DNA from: Streptomyces diastatochromogenes
GTDB lineage: Bacteria > Actinomycetota > Actinomycetes > Streptomycetales > Streptomycetaceae
Reading direction: 5' to 3'
DNA length: 64,000 bases
Assembly (NCBI RefSeq): GCF_002242805.1
Contig: NZ_MCGQ01000013.1
Coordinates: forward strand, 316,540 to 380,539
Shown here: positions 29,444 through 36,982 of the stretch, piece after piece
Layout of the letters: each line of letters opens with the position of its first letter
How positions within the stretch are numbered: position 1 is the first letter of the stretch
Notes under the pieces: model-generated
What the model was told of the DNA's origin: nothing
Database searches by the model: none
Seen by the model: the letters and a program-made list of their open reading frames with translations, nothing else
Made by a program: the position numbers and the translations under genes

Positions 29444-31804
29444 GTGGTGGATCAGCTGACGCAGCACGATCCGCGGCGGATCGGGCCGTTCGAGGTGCTG
29501 GGCCGGCTGGGGGCCGGCGGCATGGGGCTGGTCTATCTGGCACGCTCGGCATCCGGCCGGCGCGTGGCGATCAAGACGGTCCGCACCGAGCTGGCCGAGG
29601 ACCAGCTCTTCCGGGTCCGCTTCACCCGTGAGGTGGAGGCGGCCCGGGCGGTCTCCGGCTTCTACACGGCGGCCGTCGTCGACGCCGACCCGCGCGCCGC
29701 CGTGCCCTGGCTCGCCACGGCCTACGTCCCCGCACCCTCCCTAGAGGAGATAGTGAACGAGTGCGGGCCGCTCCCGGCCCAGGCGGTGCGCTGGCTGGCG
29801 GCGGGCGTGGCGGAGGCCCTGCAGTCCATCCACGGCGCCGGGCTGGTCCACCGCGACCTGAAGCCCTCCAACGTCCTGGTGGTCGAGGACGGCCCCCGGG
29901 TGATCGACTTCGGCATCGCCTCCGGTGTCTCGAACACCCGCCTGACGATGACGAACGTCGCCGTCGGCACCCCCGCCTACATGTCCCCCGAGCAGGCCAA
30001 GGACTCCCGCAGCGTCACCGGCGCCAGCGACGTCTTCTCCCTCGGCTCCATGCTGGTCTTCGCGGCCACCGGCCACCCGCCCTTCCACGGCGCCAACCCG
30101 GTCGAGACGGTCTTCATGCTGCTGCGCGAGGGCCCGGACCTCACCGGGCTGCCCGACGAGCTGCGCCCGCTCATCGAGGTCTGTATGCAGATGGAGGCCC
30201 CCGGCCGCCCCAGCCCTGCAGACCTCCAGGCCCAGCTCGCCCCGCACCTCTTCGGCTCCGGCTCCGACGACAGCGGCACCGCCTCCGCCTGGCTGCCGGA
30301 GAAGGCCGTCGCCCTCATCGAGTCCCGCCGCGGCGGCCGCCCCGCCGCCAAGCCTGCCCCCACCGCGGCCGGCCCCCGCAGCGGCGGCCGAGGGGCCGTA
30401 CCCCCGCCGCCGTCCTACGACCCCGCCGTGCCGTCCCCCGCACCGTTCGGCCCGGTGGGTACGGCGGGCGCGGTGGGCGCACCCGACACCGGCCCGGTCC
30501 GGCTGGCCGGCGCCCAGGTGCCCATCGGCCCCGGCCCCCGGGTCGCCGACGCCCGCGCCGCCGCCGTCAAGGCGCCCCCGCCGGAGGCCGGCCTGGTCGC
30601 CAGCTGGTCCCGCCCCCGCCCCGGCGTGAACGGCGCAGACCCTGCCGTACCGCCCGCGCCCCCGGAGAGCGCCAGCGGCTGGCGCCCCTGGCGCTTCCGC
30701 ATGTCCAACGACGTCTGGGGCACCCCGTCCGTCGACGGCGACCTCGTCTACGTCACCTCCTTCGAGGTGCACGCCCTGGACGTGGGCACGGGCCGCCGCC
30801 GCTTCAAGACGAGGGACGTCGCCTGGTCGATGGCCGTGGCGGACGGCCGTATCCACGCCTCCGACGGCCCCACCCTGTTCGCCCTGGAGGCCCGCGAGGG
30901 CGCCGATCTGTGGCGGCTGTCCACGGACGCCTGGGTGTACTCCCTGCACGCCGACCGGGGCACGGTCGTCACCGGCACCCGTGGCGGCGGCGTCCAGGCC
31001 TGGGAGGCCTCCGGCGGCCAGAAGCTGTGGGAGATCACCGGCTGCCAGACCGACTTCGAGTCCCCCGAGGCCGGCCCCGCCGTCCACGACGGCACCGTCT
31101 ACGTCTGGCAGGACGCCCGGCTGCGCGCCCTGGAGGCCCGCACCGGCGAGGAGCGCTGGTCGTACCCCATCGGCGACGCGGCCTCCTGCGGCGGCGTCCC
31201 GGTCCGCATCACCCCGGCCCCCGACGGCTACGTCTACGTCTCCGCCGGCACCCGCGTCCTCTCCATCGACGTGGCGAGCGGCATGGTGCGCTGGCACTTC
31301 GAGGCCCCGGCGGTCTTCCTCTGCCCGCCCGCCTTCGCCCCGGGCCCGGCTGTCACCGGCGGCGGCATCTACCTCGCCGACTACCTGGGCACGGTCTACG
31401 CCTTGGACGCCACCGACGGCCGCGACCGCTGGCGCATCGCCACCGAGGCCCGCTCCTCCATCGAGCCGGTCCTGGTCGCCGCCGGCCATGTCCACGTCGG
31501 CAGCGGCAAGGGGCTGTACACCCTGGACGCGGTCACCGGCACCCCCAAGTGGCGCTTCCAGGCCGGCGGCGACGTCGTGGGCGCCCCCGCGGTGGCCGAG
31601 GGCCGCATCCACTTCGGCTCCACCGACCATCTCCTCTACACCCTGAAGGCCGACGACGGCCGACTCCGGTGGAAGCTGGCCACGGGCGGCGAGATCACCG
31701 GCTCCCCGGTCGTCAAGGACGGAGTGGTGTACGCGTGCAGCAAGGACCGCTGCGTGTACGCGCTCGACGCGGAGAAGGGGACGGGGACGGCGCGGACCGC
31801 CTGA
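29444..31804 (+). CDS. Serine/threonine protein kinase with C-terminal PQQ-like beta-propeller (AfsK-like)
   Basis: A 786-residue protein from GTG 29444, with GGGGAGG about 10 bases upstream. Kinase motifs are LGRLGAGGMGLVYLA (glycine loop), Lys44 in VAIKTV, HRDLKPSN with Asp138, and DFG with Asp155. A Pro/Ala/Gly-rich linker spans about residues 295-420. The C-terminal about 360 residues contain at least seven blades of the PQQ-like propeller, each with a YxLDAxTGxxxW-type strand (LYTLDAVTGTPKWRF, LYTLKADDGRLRWKL). No membrane segment is visible. AfsK-like kinases with this tail phosphorylate regulators of development or antibiotic production. The genomic neighbours do not suggest a specific target. 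Confidence 0.88.
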   Translation: MVDQLTQHDPRRIGPFEVLGRLGAGGMGLVYLARSASGRRVAIKTVRTELAEDQLFRVRFTREVEAARAVSGFYTAAVVDADPRAAVPWLATAYVPAPSLEEIVNECGPLPAQAVRWLAAGVAEALQSIHGAGLVHRDLKPSNVLVVEDGPRVIDFGIASGVSNTRLTMTNVAVGTPAYMSPEQAKDSRSVTGASDVFSLGSMLVFAATGHPPFHGANPVETVFMLLREGPDLTGLPDELRPLIEVCMQMEAPGRPSPADLQAQLAPHLFGSGSDDSGTASAWLPEKAVALIESRRGGRPAAKPAPTAAGPRSGGRGAVPPPPSYDPAVPSPAPFGPVGTAGAVGAPDTGPVRLAGAQVPIGPGPRVADARAAAVKAPPPEAGLVASWSRPRPGVNGADPAVPPAPPESASGWRPWRFRMSNDVWGTPSVDGDLVYVTSFEVHALDVGTGRRRFKTRDVAWSMAVADGRIHASDGPTLFALEAREGADLWRLSTDAWVYSLHADRGTVVTGTRGGGVQAWEASGGQKLWEITGCQTDFESPEAGPAVHDGTVYVWQDARLRALEARTGEERWSYPIGDAASCGGVPVRITPAPDGYVYVSAGTRVLSIDVASGMVRWHFEAPAVFLCPPAFAPGPAVTGGGIYLADYLGTVYALDATDGRDRWRIATEARSSIEPVLVAAGHVHVGSGKGLYTLDAVTGTPKWRFQAGGDVVGAPAVAEGRIHFGSTDHLLYTLKADDGRLRWKLATGGEITGSPVVKDGVVYACSKDRCVYALDAEKGTGTARTA

Positions 31805-31845
31805 ATGCGTGACGGCCGTCGTACCGGTTTACACGGAAGGGCTCC

Positions 31846-31860
31846 AGACGGCGGCCGTCT
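31846..31860. promoter_or_regulatory. Perfect 15-bp palindrome in the kinase-downstream region
   Basis: AGACGGCGGCCGTCT is symmetric around 31853, 42 bases after the kinase stop and 68 bases before the secreted protein start. A second short palindrome, GACGGCCGTC, is at 31811-31820. They could be short terminator stems or an operator for the next gene. Function unproven. Confidence 0.35.
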
Positions 31861-31927
31861 CACGGCTGACGCTACCCCCGGCGCCGAGCACCCGCCAGGT
31901 GGTGCCACCGGTCGCTAAGGTGATGGC

Positions 31928-32515
31928 ATGCACATGCAAACACGGACGCGCGCACTCAAGTTCACGGCCGTACTGACCCTCGTGGTGCTCAGCCTCACCG
32001 GCTTCTCGACCGGCCGGCACCACAGCCGCCACGGGAGCGGGAGCGGGGGCGGGTGCAGCAGCTCCCACCAGGACCACGACAGCTCGTCGTCCACGTCGGG
32101 GAGCGGGTCGTACGACGACTCGGACGACGACAGCTACGGCAGCAGCAGTACGAGTACGAGTGGCAGCACCAGCGGGGGTTACTACACCCGGCGCCCGACC
32201 CACCGGGCCACCTCCACCCCTTCCGGTGGCAGCAGCAAGCGGCTGGAGGACGGGACGGCGAAGCTGATCAGCTGTGCGACCGGGAAGAAGCCGTATGCGA
32301 CGGTCGAGATCACCAACCCGAACAACCGCGAGGCCGAGTTCCAGGCCCGGGTCACCTTCTACGACGACGAAGGTACCGAGATTCTCGACAACGCCTCCTA
32401 CACGGTCACGGTGCCCGCGAAGGGCAGGGCGACCACCCAAGTGACGGTCGGTGAGCGCCTCCTGCTGAAGGTCGACCACTGCGAGGCGCACCCTGAGGCC
32501 CAGGTCAGGCCCTAA
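31928..32515 (+). CDS. Secreted Ser-rich protein with C-terminal beta-sandwich domain
   Basis: A 195-residue protein. Residues 1-32 form a signal peptide (FTAVLTLVVLSLTGFSTG after a basic start). Residues about 33-100 are low complexity, mostly Ser, Gly, Asp, His and Tyr, and look like a disordered linker. Residues about 105-195 form a compact domain (ISCATGKKPYATVEITNPNN, EAEFQARVTFYDDEGTEILD, VTVPAKGRATTQVTVGERLL), close in pattern to FxLYD/Ig-like domains that stabilise surface proteins. Two cysteines in that domain (ISCATG and VDHCEAH) could form a disulfide. The stop overlaps the last bases of the convergent hydratase gene. Function unknown. Confidence 0.72.
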   Translation: MHMQTRTRALKFTAVLTLVVLSLTGFSTGRHHSRHGSGSGGGCSSSHQDHDSSSSTSGSGSYDDSDDDSYGSSSTSTSGSTSGGYYTRRPTHRATSTPSGGSSKRLEDGTAKLISCATGKKPYATVEITNPNNREAEFQARVTFYDDEGTEILDNASYTVTVPAKGRATTQVTVGERLLLKVDHCEAHPEAQVRP

Positions 32516-33285
32516 CGCACCCGATACTCCCGCGGTCGCCCCGCGAACAGCTCCGCCTGCCGCTCGGCCGGCAGATTGCCGAGGGCGATGAGATGCGGCG
32601 CCTGCGCGAACGCCTGCGCACGTGCCGCGTCCTTGGCCGCCCACAGGGCCCGTACCGTCCCCTGGACGCCCTCCGTCGGATACCCGGCGATGACGGCGGC
32701 GCAGCGCACGGCCGCCTCCAATGCCCCGCCCGGCTCGGCCAGTTCGGACACGAGCCCGATCTCGTGGGCCCGCCGGGCGGAGATCCTCTCGGCGGTGCCC
32801 ATGAGCATCATCCGCGCGACCTCCCCGTACGGCATCTGCTGGGCCATGAGCACGGACTCGTAGGCGCTGACCATGCCGTACGTGGTGTGCGGATCGAAGA
32901 AGGAAGCCGTGGTGTCCGCGACGACGAACTCGCTCTCGCCCAGCAGATAGAAGGCTCCACCGCAGGCCATCCCGCGCACGGCGGCCACGACCGGCTTCCA
33001 CAGGTCGTTCGCCTTCGGCCCGATGCCGAGCAGCGGATCGTCCTGCATGTACGGCGACGAGGGCTGCGGCACGACGAAGTCCCGGTCGATGCCGGTACAG
33101 AAAGCCCGCTCCCCGGCCCCCGTCAGGACAACGGCCCGCACGGAGTCGTCGAACCGCAACTCCCGCCACACGTCGGCGAGTTCCCGGACCATGTCGAGAT
33201 CGACGGCGTTGAGCCGCTCGGGCCGGTTCAGGGTGACGACGGCGACGCCGGTGTCCTTGTCGACGGAGAGCCGGACGGTGTTCAC
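32512..33285 (-). CDS. Enoyl-CoA hydratase/isomerase family protein
   Basis: A 257-residue crotonase-fold protein from GTG 33285. Landmarks are VAVVTLNRPERLNAVDLDMV, the oxyanion element AFCTGIDRDF, and AAVRGMACGGAFYLLGESEF. The C-terminal helices (LWAAKDAARAQAFAQAPHLI) match hydratases with long tails. The active-site text FDPHTTYGMVSAYESVLMAQ differs from classical hydratases. A hydratase or isomerase role in acyl-CoA catabolism is likely but not specific. GTG 33285 overlaps the DUF35 stop as GTGA. It is the last gene of the operon thiolase-like protein, DUF35, hydratase, which is controlled by operators 34873-34914. Confidence 0.85.
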   Translation of the reverse strand: MNTVRLSVDKDTGVAVVTLNRPERLNAVDLDMVRELADVWRELRFDDSVRAVVLTGAGERAFCTGIDRDFVVPQPSSPYMQDDPLLGIGPKANDLWKPVVAAVRGMACGGAFYLLGESEFVVADTTASFFDPHTTYGMVSAYESVLMAQQMPYGEVARMMLMGTAERISARRAHEIGLVSELAEPGGALEAAVRCAAVIAGYPTEGVQGTVRALWAAKDAARAQAFAQAPHLIALGNLPAERQAELFAGRPREYRVR

Positions 33286-33689
33286 GCCGGCACCCACTGC
33301 GGAAGCCCTGCGGAGAAGACCACTTGAACCCGGCCGCCGATCCTGATGCGCCGCGGATCGAGGGAGTTGAGGGGCGCCCCTGCCCGGGCGACCAGATTCC
33401 CGACCAGCCGTATCCGGGGCGCGTCCTCCAGCTCCACGACGACCACGTTGTACGGCGCCTGCTCCGCGTACTCGGGCAGCAGCGGCGGGTGCGGCACCAC
33501 GTACGACCACACGCGCCCGCGCCCCGAGACCGCCCGCCACTCGCTCGCGAAGGACTGGCAGTGCGGGCAGCAGGGCCGGGGCGGGAAGCGGGGCTCGCCG
33601 CAGTCGGTACAGGCCTGGACGCGCAGCTCGCCACGGGCGGCGTACTCCCAGAAGGGGGCGCCGTCGGTGTCGGTGACGGGGGTCAGCAT
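33282..33689 (-). CDS. Zn-ribbon/OB-fold (DUF35) protein
   Basis: A 135-residue protein with a cysteine-pair zinc ribbon (VQACTDCGEPRFPPRPCCPH plus CQSF) and an OB-fold (SGRGRVWSYVVPHPPLLPEY; YNVVVVELEDAPRIRLVGNL). It resembles ChsH2-like subunits that bind acyl-CoA for a thiolase-like or hydratase partner. It sits directly between the thiolase-like gene (7 bases upstream) and the hydratase (4-base overlap). This is strong context for a complex with one or both, as Ltp2 and the ChsH hydratases each need a DUF35 subunit. ATG 33689 is preceded by GAGGAG-type sequence in the thiolase-like gene's end. Confidence 0.87.
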   Translation of the reverse strand: MLTPVTDTDGAPFWEYAARGELRVQACTDCGEPRFPPRPCCPHCQSFASEWRAVSGRGRVWSYVVPHPPLLPEYAEQAPYNVVVVELEDAPRIRLVGNLVARAGAPLNSLDPRRIRIGGRVQVVFSAGLPQWVPA

Positions 33690-33696
33690 GGCTGCC

Positions 33697-34851
33697 TCAA
33701 CTCCTCAGGAGAAGCGCGGAGGTGGGGACGCCTTCACCCGCCGTGACGAGACAGGTGGCGGCCTCGGGAACCTGCGCGGTACTGGTGCCGCGCAGCTGCT
33801 TCACCCCTTCGTTGATGAGGTTGAAGCCGTGCACATAGGCCTCGGAGAGCCCACCGCCCCCGGTGTTGAGGGGCAGCCGCCCCCCGATCTCCAGGGCGCC
33901 CTGCTCGGTGAAGGCCCCGCCCTCGCCCCGCCCGCAGAACCCGTACCCCTCCAGCGAGAGCGGTATCAGGGCCGTGAACGCGTCGTAGATCTGCGCCACG
34001 TCGACATCCTCCGGCGTGAAGTCGGCGTGCTTCCACAGATGCCGGGCGGCGGTCCAGGCCGGACCGGTGAGGGGGTCGTCGTTCCAGTAGTTGACCATGC
34101 CGTGGTGCTGGGCGGGCAGGCCCTGGGCGGCGGAGTGCACGTAGACGGGCTTCTTGGCGCAGTCCCGGGCGCGCTCCCTGCTGACGACGACGCAGGCCAA
34201 CGCCCCGTCCGTCTCCAGGCAGTTGTCGAAGAGGCACAGGGGCTCGCTGATCCACCGGGAGGTCATGTACATCTCGCGGGTCAGCGGCCGCTCGTACATC
34301 ACGGCGGCGGGATTCTGGTTGGCCCGGTTCCGGCAGGCGAGGGCGACATTGAACAGGTGATCGCGGGTGGCGCCGTACTCGTGCATGTAGCGGCGGGTGA
34401 GCATGGCGATCTCGTCGGCGGGCCGGAGCAGCCCGAAGGGCCGGGTCCACTGGGCCGGGGTGGGGAGCTGAACGGCGGTGTTGGTCCAGGGCCGGGGCCC
34501 GCTGCCACGCTTCCGCGACCGCCAGGCGACCCCGACGGTGGCCTGCCCGGCGGCGATGGCGGCGGCGAGGTGCGCGACGGTCGCACAGGAGCCGCCCCCT
34601 CCGTACCCGACCTTGCTGAAGAAGGTCAGATCACCGAACCCGACAGCCTTCGCCAGCTCCACCTCATCCGTCTCCTCCATGGTGAAGGAGGCGAGGGCGT
34701 CGACCTCGCCGGGCGAGATCCCGGCGTCGTCGAGGGCGGCGAGCACGGCCCGGCAGGCGAGGGTCTTCTCATCCTCCGGCAGCTGCTTGGCGAAGGAGGT
34801 CTGCCCGATCCCGACGATGGCGGTGGCATCTTTCAGCCCCGTTCCTGGCAT
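33697..34851 (-). CDS. Thiolase-like lipid-transfer protein (Ltp/SCP-x type)
   Basis: A 384-residue thiolase-fold protein. The N-terminal half reads AIVGIGQTSFAKQLPEDEKT and, at the nucleophile position, KVGYGGGGSCATVAHLAAAI, where a Cys is present (unlike the protein at 16924). The C-terminal half has QIYDAFTALIPLSLEGYGFC, RGEGGAFTEQGALEIGGRLP, LNTGGGGLSEAY and a final HGFNLINEGVKQLRG. Such proteins act with DUF35 partners as thiolases or retro-aldolases in side-chain breakdown. The cognate DUF35 is the next gene. The paired operators at 34873 and 34900 lie 22-49 bases upstream of ATG 34851, shared with the divergent ligase. Confidence 0.86.
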   Translation of the reverse strand: MPGTGLKDATAIVGIGQTSFAKQLPEDEKTLACRAVLAALDDAGISPGEVDALASFTMEETDEVELAKAVGFGDLTFFSKVGYGGGGSCATVAHLAAAIAAGQATVGVAWRSRKRGSGPRPWTNTAVQLPTPAQWTRPFGLLRPADEIAMLTRRYMHEYGATRDHLFNVALACRNRANQNPAAVMYERPLTREMYMTSRWISEPLCLFDNCLETDGALACVVVSRERARDCAKKPVYVHSAAQGLPAQHHGMVNYWNDDPLTGPAWTAARHLWKHADFTPEDVDVAQIYDAFTALIPLSLEGYGFCGRGEGGAFTEQGALEIGGRLPLNTGGGGLSEAYVHGFNLINEGVKQLRGTSTAQVPEAATCLVTAGEGVPTSALLLRS

Positions 34852-34872
34852 GGTGCACCCACCCTTCCTCTG

Positions 34873-34914
34873 CTGACAGTCCGTCAGGTTACAGCTAATC
34901 TGACGGTCAGTCAG
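34873..34914. promoter_or_regulatory. Pair of palindromic operators in a divergent promoter, regulon sites 7 and 8
   Basis: CTGACAGTCCGTCAG (34873-34887) and CTGACGGTCAGTCAG (34900-34914) have centres 27 bases apart. They lie between the thiolase-like gene (minus strand, start 34851) and the FadD3-like ligase (plus strand, start 34935). One pair could therefore control both operons. Each has one or two inner deviations from the consensus. Confidence 0.82.
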
Positions 34915-34934
34915 CTACGGCGTAGGGGGCTGCT

Positions 34935-36527
34935 ATGAGTGACTGGGGCACCATCCCGGGTCTGGTGCGATGGTCGGCCGAGCGGTACGCGGACACCGAG
35001 GCGGTGGTCGAGGGCCGTACGAGGATCACGTACGCGGAACTGGGCGCACGTGTGGAGCGCGCGACGGCGGCGTGCATCGCGAGCGGCGTGCGGGTGGGCG
35101 ACCGGGTGGCGGTCTGGGCCCCCAACTCCCTGGACTGGATCGTCGCGGCACTGGGCGCGGTGTCGGCGGGCGCGGTGCTGGTCCCGCTCAACACCCGCTT
35201 CAAGGGCACGGAGGCGGCGGACGTGCTGCGCCGTAGCCGGGCGAGGCTGCTGTTCGTGACGGGCACGTTCCTCGGCACGTCGTACGTGGCGTCGCTGCGC
35301 CGGGCGGCGGGGACGCCCGACGGTGCGGGCCACCCGCTCCCCGGGCTGCCGGCACTGGAACAGGTGGTGGTGCTGTCGGACGACGCTCCCCAGGACTTCC
35401 GTACCTGGAAGGACTTCCTGGCGGGAGGGGAGGGGGTGGGGCAGGCCGAAGTGCTGGACCGGGCAGGCAAGCTGGACGGCCGGTGCCTGTCGGACATCAT
35501 CTTCACCTCGGGCACGACGGGCCGCCCCAAGGGCGCGATGATCAACCACGAACAGACGCTGACGGCGTACGAGATCTGGGCGGACCTGGCCGGCCTGCGC
35601 ACCACGGACCGCTACCTGATCATCAACCCCTTCTTCCACACCTTCGGCTACAAGGCCGGGGTGATCGCGTGCCTGATGCGTGGGGCGACGATGATCCCGC
35701 AGCCGGTGTTCAACGTGGACACGGCACTGGCGAACATAGCGGCGGAACGGGTGTCGGTCCTGCCGGGCCCGCCGACCCTCCACCAGTCGCTCCTGGATCA
35801 CCCTTCCCGCGACGCCCACGACCTCTCGGCGCTGCGGCTCGTGGTGACCGGGGCGGCGGTGGTGCCGTTGCGCTTGGTGGAACGCCTGCACGGCGAACTG
35901 GGCGTGGGGACGGTGCTGACGGCGTACGGCCTCTCGGAGGCGAGCGGCATCGTGACGATGTGCCGGCGCGGCGACGACCCGACGGTGATCGCCTCCACCT
36001 CCGGCCGGGCGATCCCCGGGACGGAGGTGAGGGTGGTCGACGCGGGGGGCGCCCCGGTGCCGCCCGGCACACCCGGGGAGGTCCAGGCCCGGGGCTTCAC
36101 CATCATGCGCGGCTACTACGAGGACCCGACCGCGACGGCGGAGGCGATCTCCCCGGACGGCTGGCTGAGCACCGGCGACATCGGCGTCCTCGACCCGTCC
36201 GGCAACCTCCGCATCACGGACCGCCTCAAGGACATGTTCATCGTCGGCGGCTTCAACGCGTACCCGGCGGAGATAGAGCAACTGCTCGGTGTGCACCCGG
36301 ATGTGGCCGACGTGGCGGTGATCGGCGTACCCGACGCACGACTGGGCGAGGTCGGCAAGGCGTACGTGGTGCGCAGACCAGGGTCGGTACTGACCTCCGA
36401 CGACCTGATCGCCTGGTCCCGCAGGGAGATGGCGAACTACAAGGTGCCGAGGGCGGTGGAGTTCGTGGGGGAGCTACCGAGGAACGCGAGCGGGAAGGTC
36501 GTGAAGGGGGAGCTGCGGGGGCGGTGA
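34935..36527 (+). CDS. FadD3-like AMP-forming acyl-CoA ligase
   Basis: A 530-residue adenylate-forming enzyme with the AMP-binding signature IIFTSGTTGRPKGAM, the active-site region ILPFFHTFGYKAG-type text (IINPFFHTFGYKAGVIACLM), TAYGLSEASGIVTM, and the C-terminal hinge ITDRLKDMFIVGGFNAYPAE, ending with NASGKVVKGEL whose Lys is catalytic. By eye it closely resembles mycobacterial FadD3, which activates the steroid CD-ring acid HIP. It therefore probably activates a bulky carboxylic acid. GTAGGGGG lies about 6 bases upstream of ATG 34935. It is controlled by the divergent operator pair, and a hairpin follows 23 bases after the stop. Confidence 0.85.
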   Translation: MSDWGTIPGLVRWSAERYADTEAVVEGRTRITYAELGARVERATAACIASGVRVGDRVAVWAPNSLDWIVAALGAVSAGAVLVPLNTRFKGTEAADVLRRSRARLLFVTGTFLGTSYVASLRRAAGTPDGAGHPLPGLPALEQVVVLSDDAPQDFRTWKDFLAGGEGVGQAEVLDRAGKLDGRCLSDIIFTSGTTGRPKGAMINHEQTLTAYEIWADLAGLRTTDRYLIINPFFHTFGYKAGVIACLMRGATMIPQPVFNVDTALANIAAERVSVLPGPPTLHQSLLDHPSRDAHDLSALRLVVTGAAVVPLRLVERLHGELGVGTVLTAYGLSEASGIVTMCRRGDDPTVIASTSGRAIPGTEVRVVDAGGAPVPPGTPGEVQARGFTIMRGYYEDPTATAEAISPDGWLSTGDIGVLDPSGNLRITDRLKDMFIVGGFNAYPAEIEQLLGVHPDVADVAVIGVPDARLGEVGKAYVVRRPGSVLTSDDLIAWSRREMANYKVPRAVEFVGELPRNASGKVVKGELRGR

Positions 36528-36550
36528 ACCGGCAGGTGTTCGGACACACC

Positions 36551-36589
36551 TCGGCCGCGGCGGCTCCCCCTCCGCGCCGCCGCGGCCGA
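36551..36589. terminator. Perfect 13-bp stem hairpin between convergent genes
   Basis: TCGGCCGCGGCGG (36551-36563) pairs fully with CCGCCGCGGCCGA (36577-36589) around a 13-base pyrimidine-rich loop. It lies between the ligase stop (36527) and the small peptide stop (36613, minus strand), so it should terminate both. Confidence 0.8.
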
Positions 36590-36612
36590 TCCCCGTCGGG
36601 TCAAAGGTCTGG

Positions 36613-36780
36613 TCAGGCCTTCTCGTCGGTGGCGTGGGTGTTGTCCGGAGTGGCCACGCCGGTGTCCTCGCCCGCCGCCAGGGTGGCCGGCTTCAGCGGC
36701 TCGCTGGTGGCGTGCGTGTTCAGCGTGGTCACCTCGGTGGCCGAGGTCTCCGTCTGCGTCGTCTTCTTGGCGTCGCTCAT
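36613..36780 (-). CDS. Small 55-residue peptide with duplicated NTHAT motif
   Basis: A 55-residue ORF from ATG 36780, preceded by GGGGAG with 6-base spacing. The peptide is Thr/Ala/Glu-rich, has no Cys, Trp, Phe or Tyr, and contains two copies of a motif, LNTHATSEPL near residues 20-29 and DNTHATDEKA at 46-55. Similar short Streptomyces proteins, often named only sigma-like, carry repeated (D/N)xHAT(S/D)E units. It could be a precursor peptide, a signal peptide or a structural protein; the sequence alone does not decide. Its leader contains a hairpin and the element GGCCGGTACACCT, also found upstream of the SARP gene. Confidence 0.7.
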   Translation of the reverse strand: MSDAKKTTQTETSATEVTTLNTHATSEPLKPATLAAGEDTGVATPDNTHATDEKA

Positions 36781-36818
36781 GACTGCTCCCCTGATGCTCT
36801 GTGCGATAGGTCAGAAAG

Positions 36819-36855
36819 GCCCGCTCGGCAGCTCCCCCGAGGCCACCGAGCGGGC
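36819..36855 (-). terminator. Hairpin in the leader of the peptide gene (attenuator or SARP-gene terminator)
   Basis: On the minus strand GCCCGCTCGG (36855-36846) pairs with CCGAGCGGGC (36828-36819) and is followed by CTTTCT. The stem is 10 bp and perfect. It sits 38 bases upstream of the peptide start and 128 bases after the SARP stop. Confidence 0.5.
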
Positions 36856-36862
36856 ACGTATG

Positions 36863-36882
36863 GGCCGGTACACCTTAAGGTG
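36863..36882. promoter_or_regulatory. Shared upstream element with a 12-bp palindrome
   Basis: GGCCGGTACACCT (36863-36875) runs into CACCTTAAGGTG (36871-36882), a perfect palindrome. The same 13 bases stand upstream of the SARP gene at 40049-40061, in the same orientation and at similar distance (82 versus 88 bases) from the start codon. Confidence 0.5.
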
Positions 36883-36982
36883 CGCCCATATGACGTCCCG
36901 CCTGCCCCCCGACGCGGCGGAACGACACGACTCAGAGTGCCGTCCGGCGATAAACGAACGATGAACGTGCAGGAGCCCGCTC

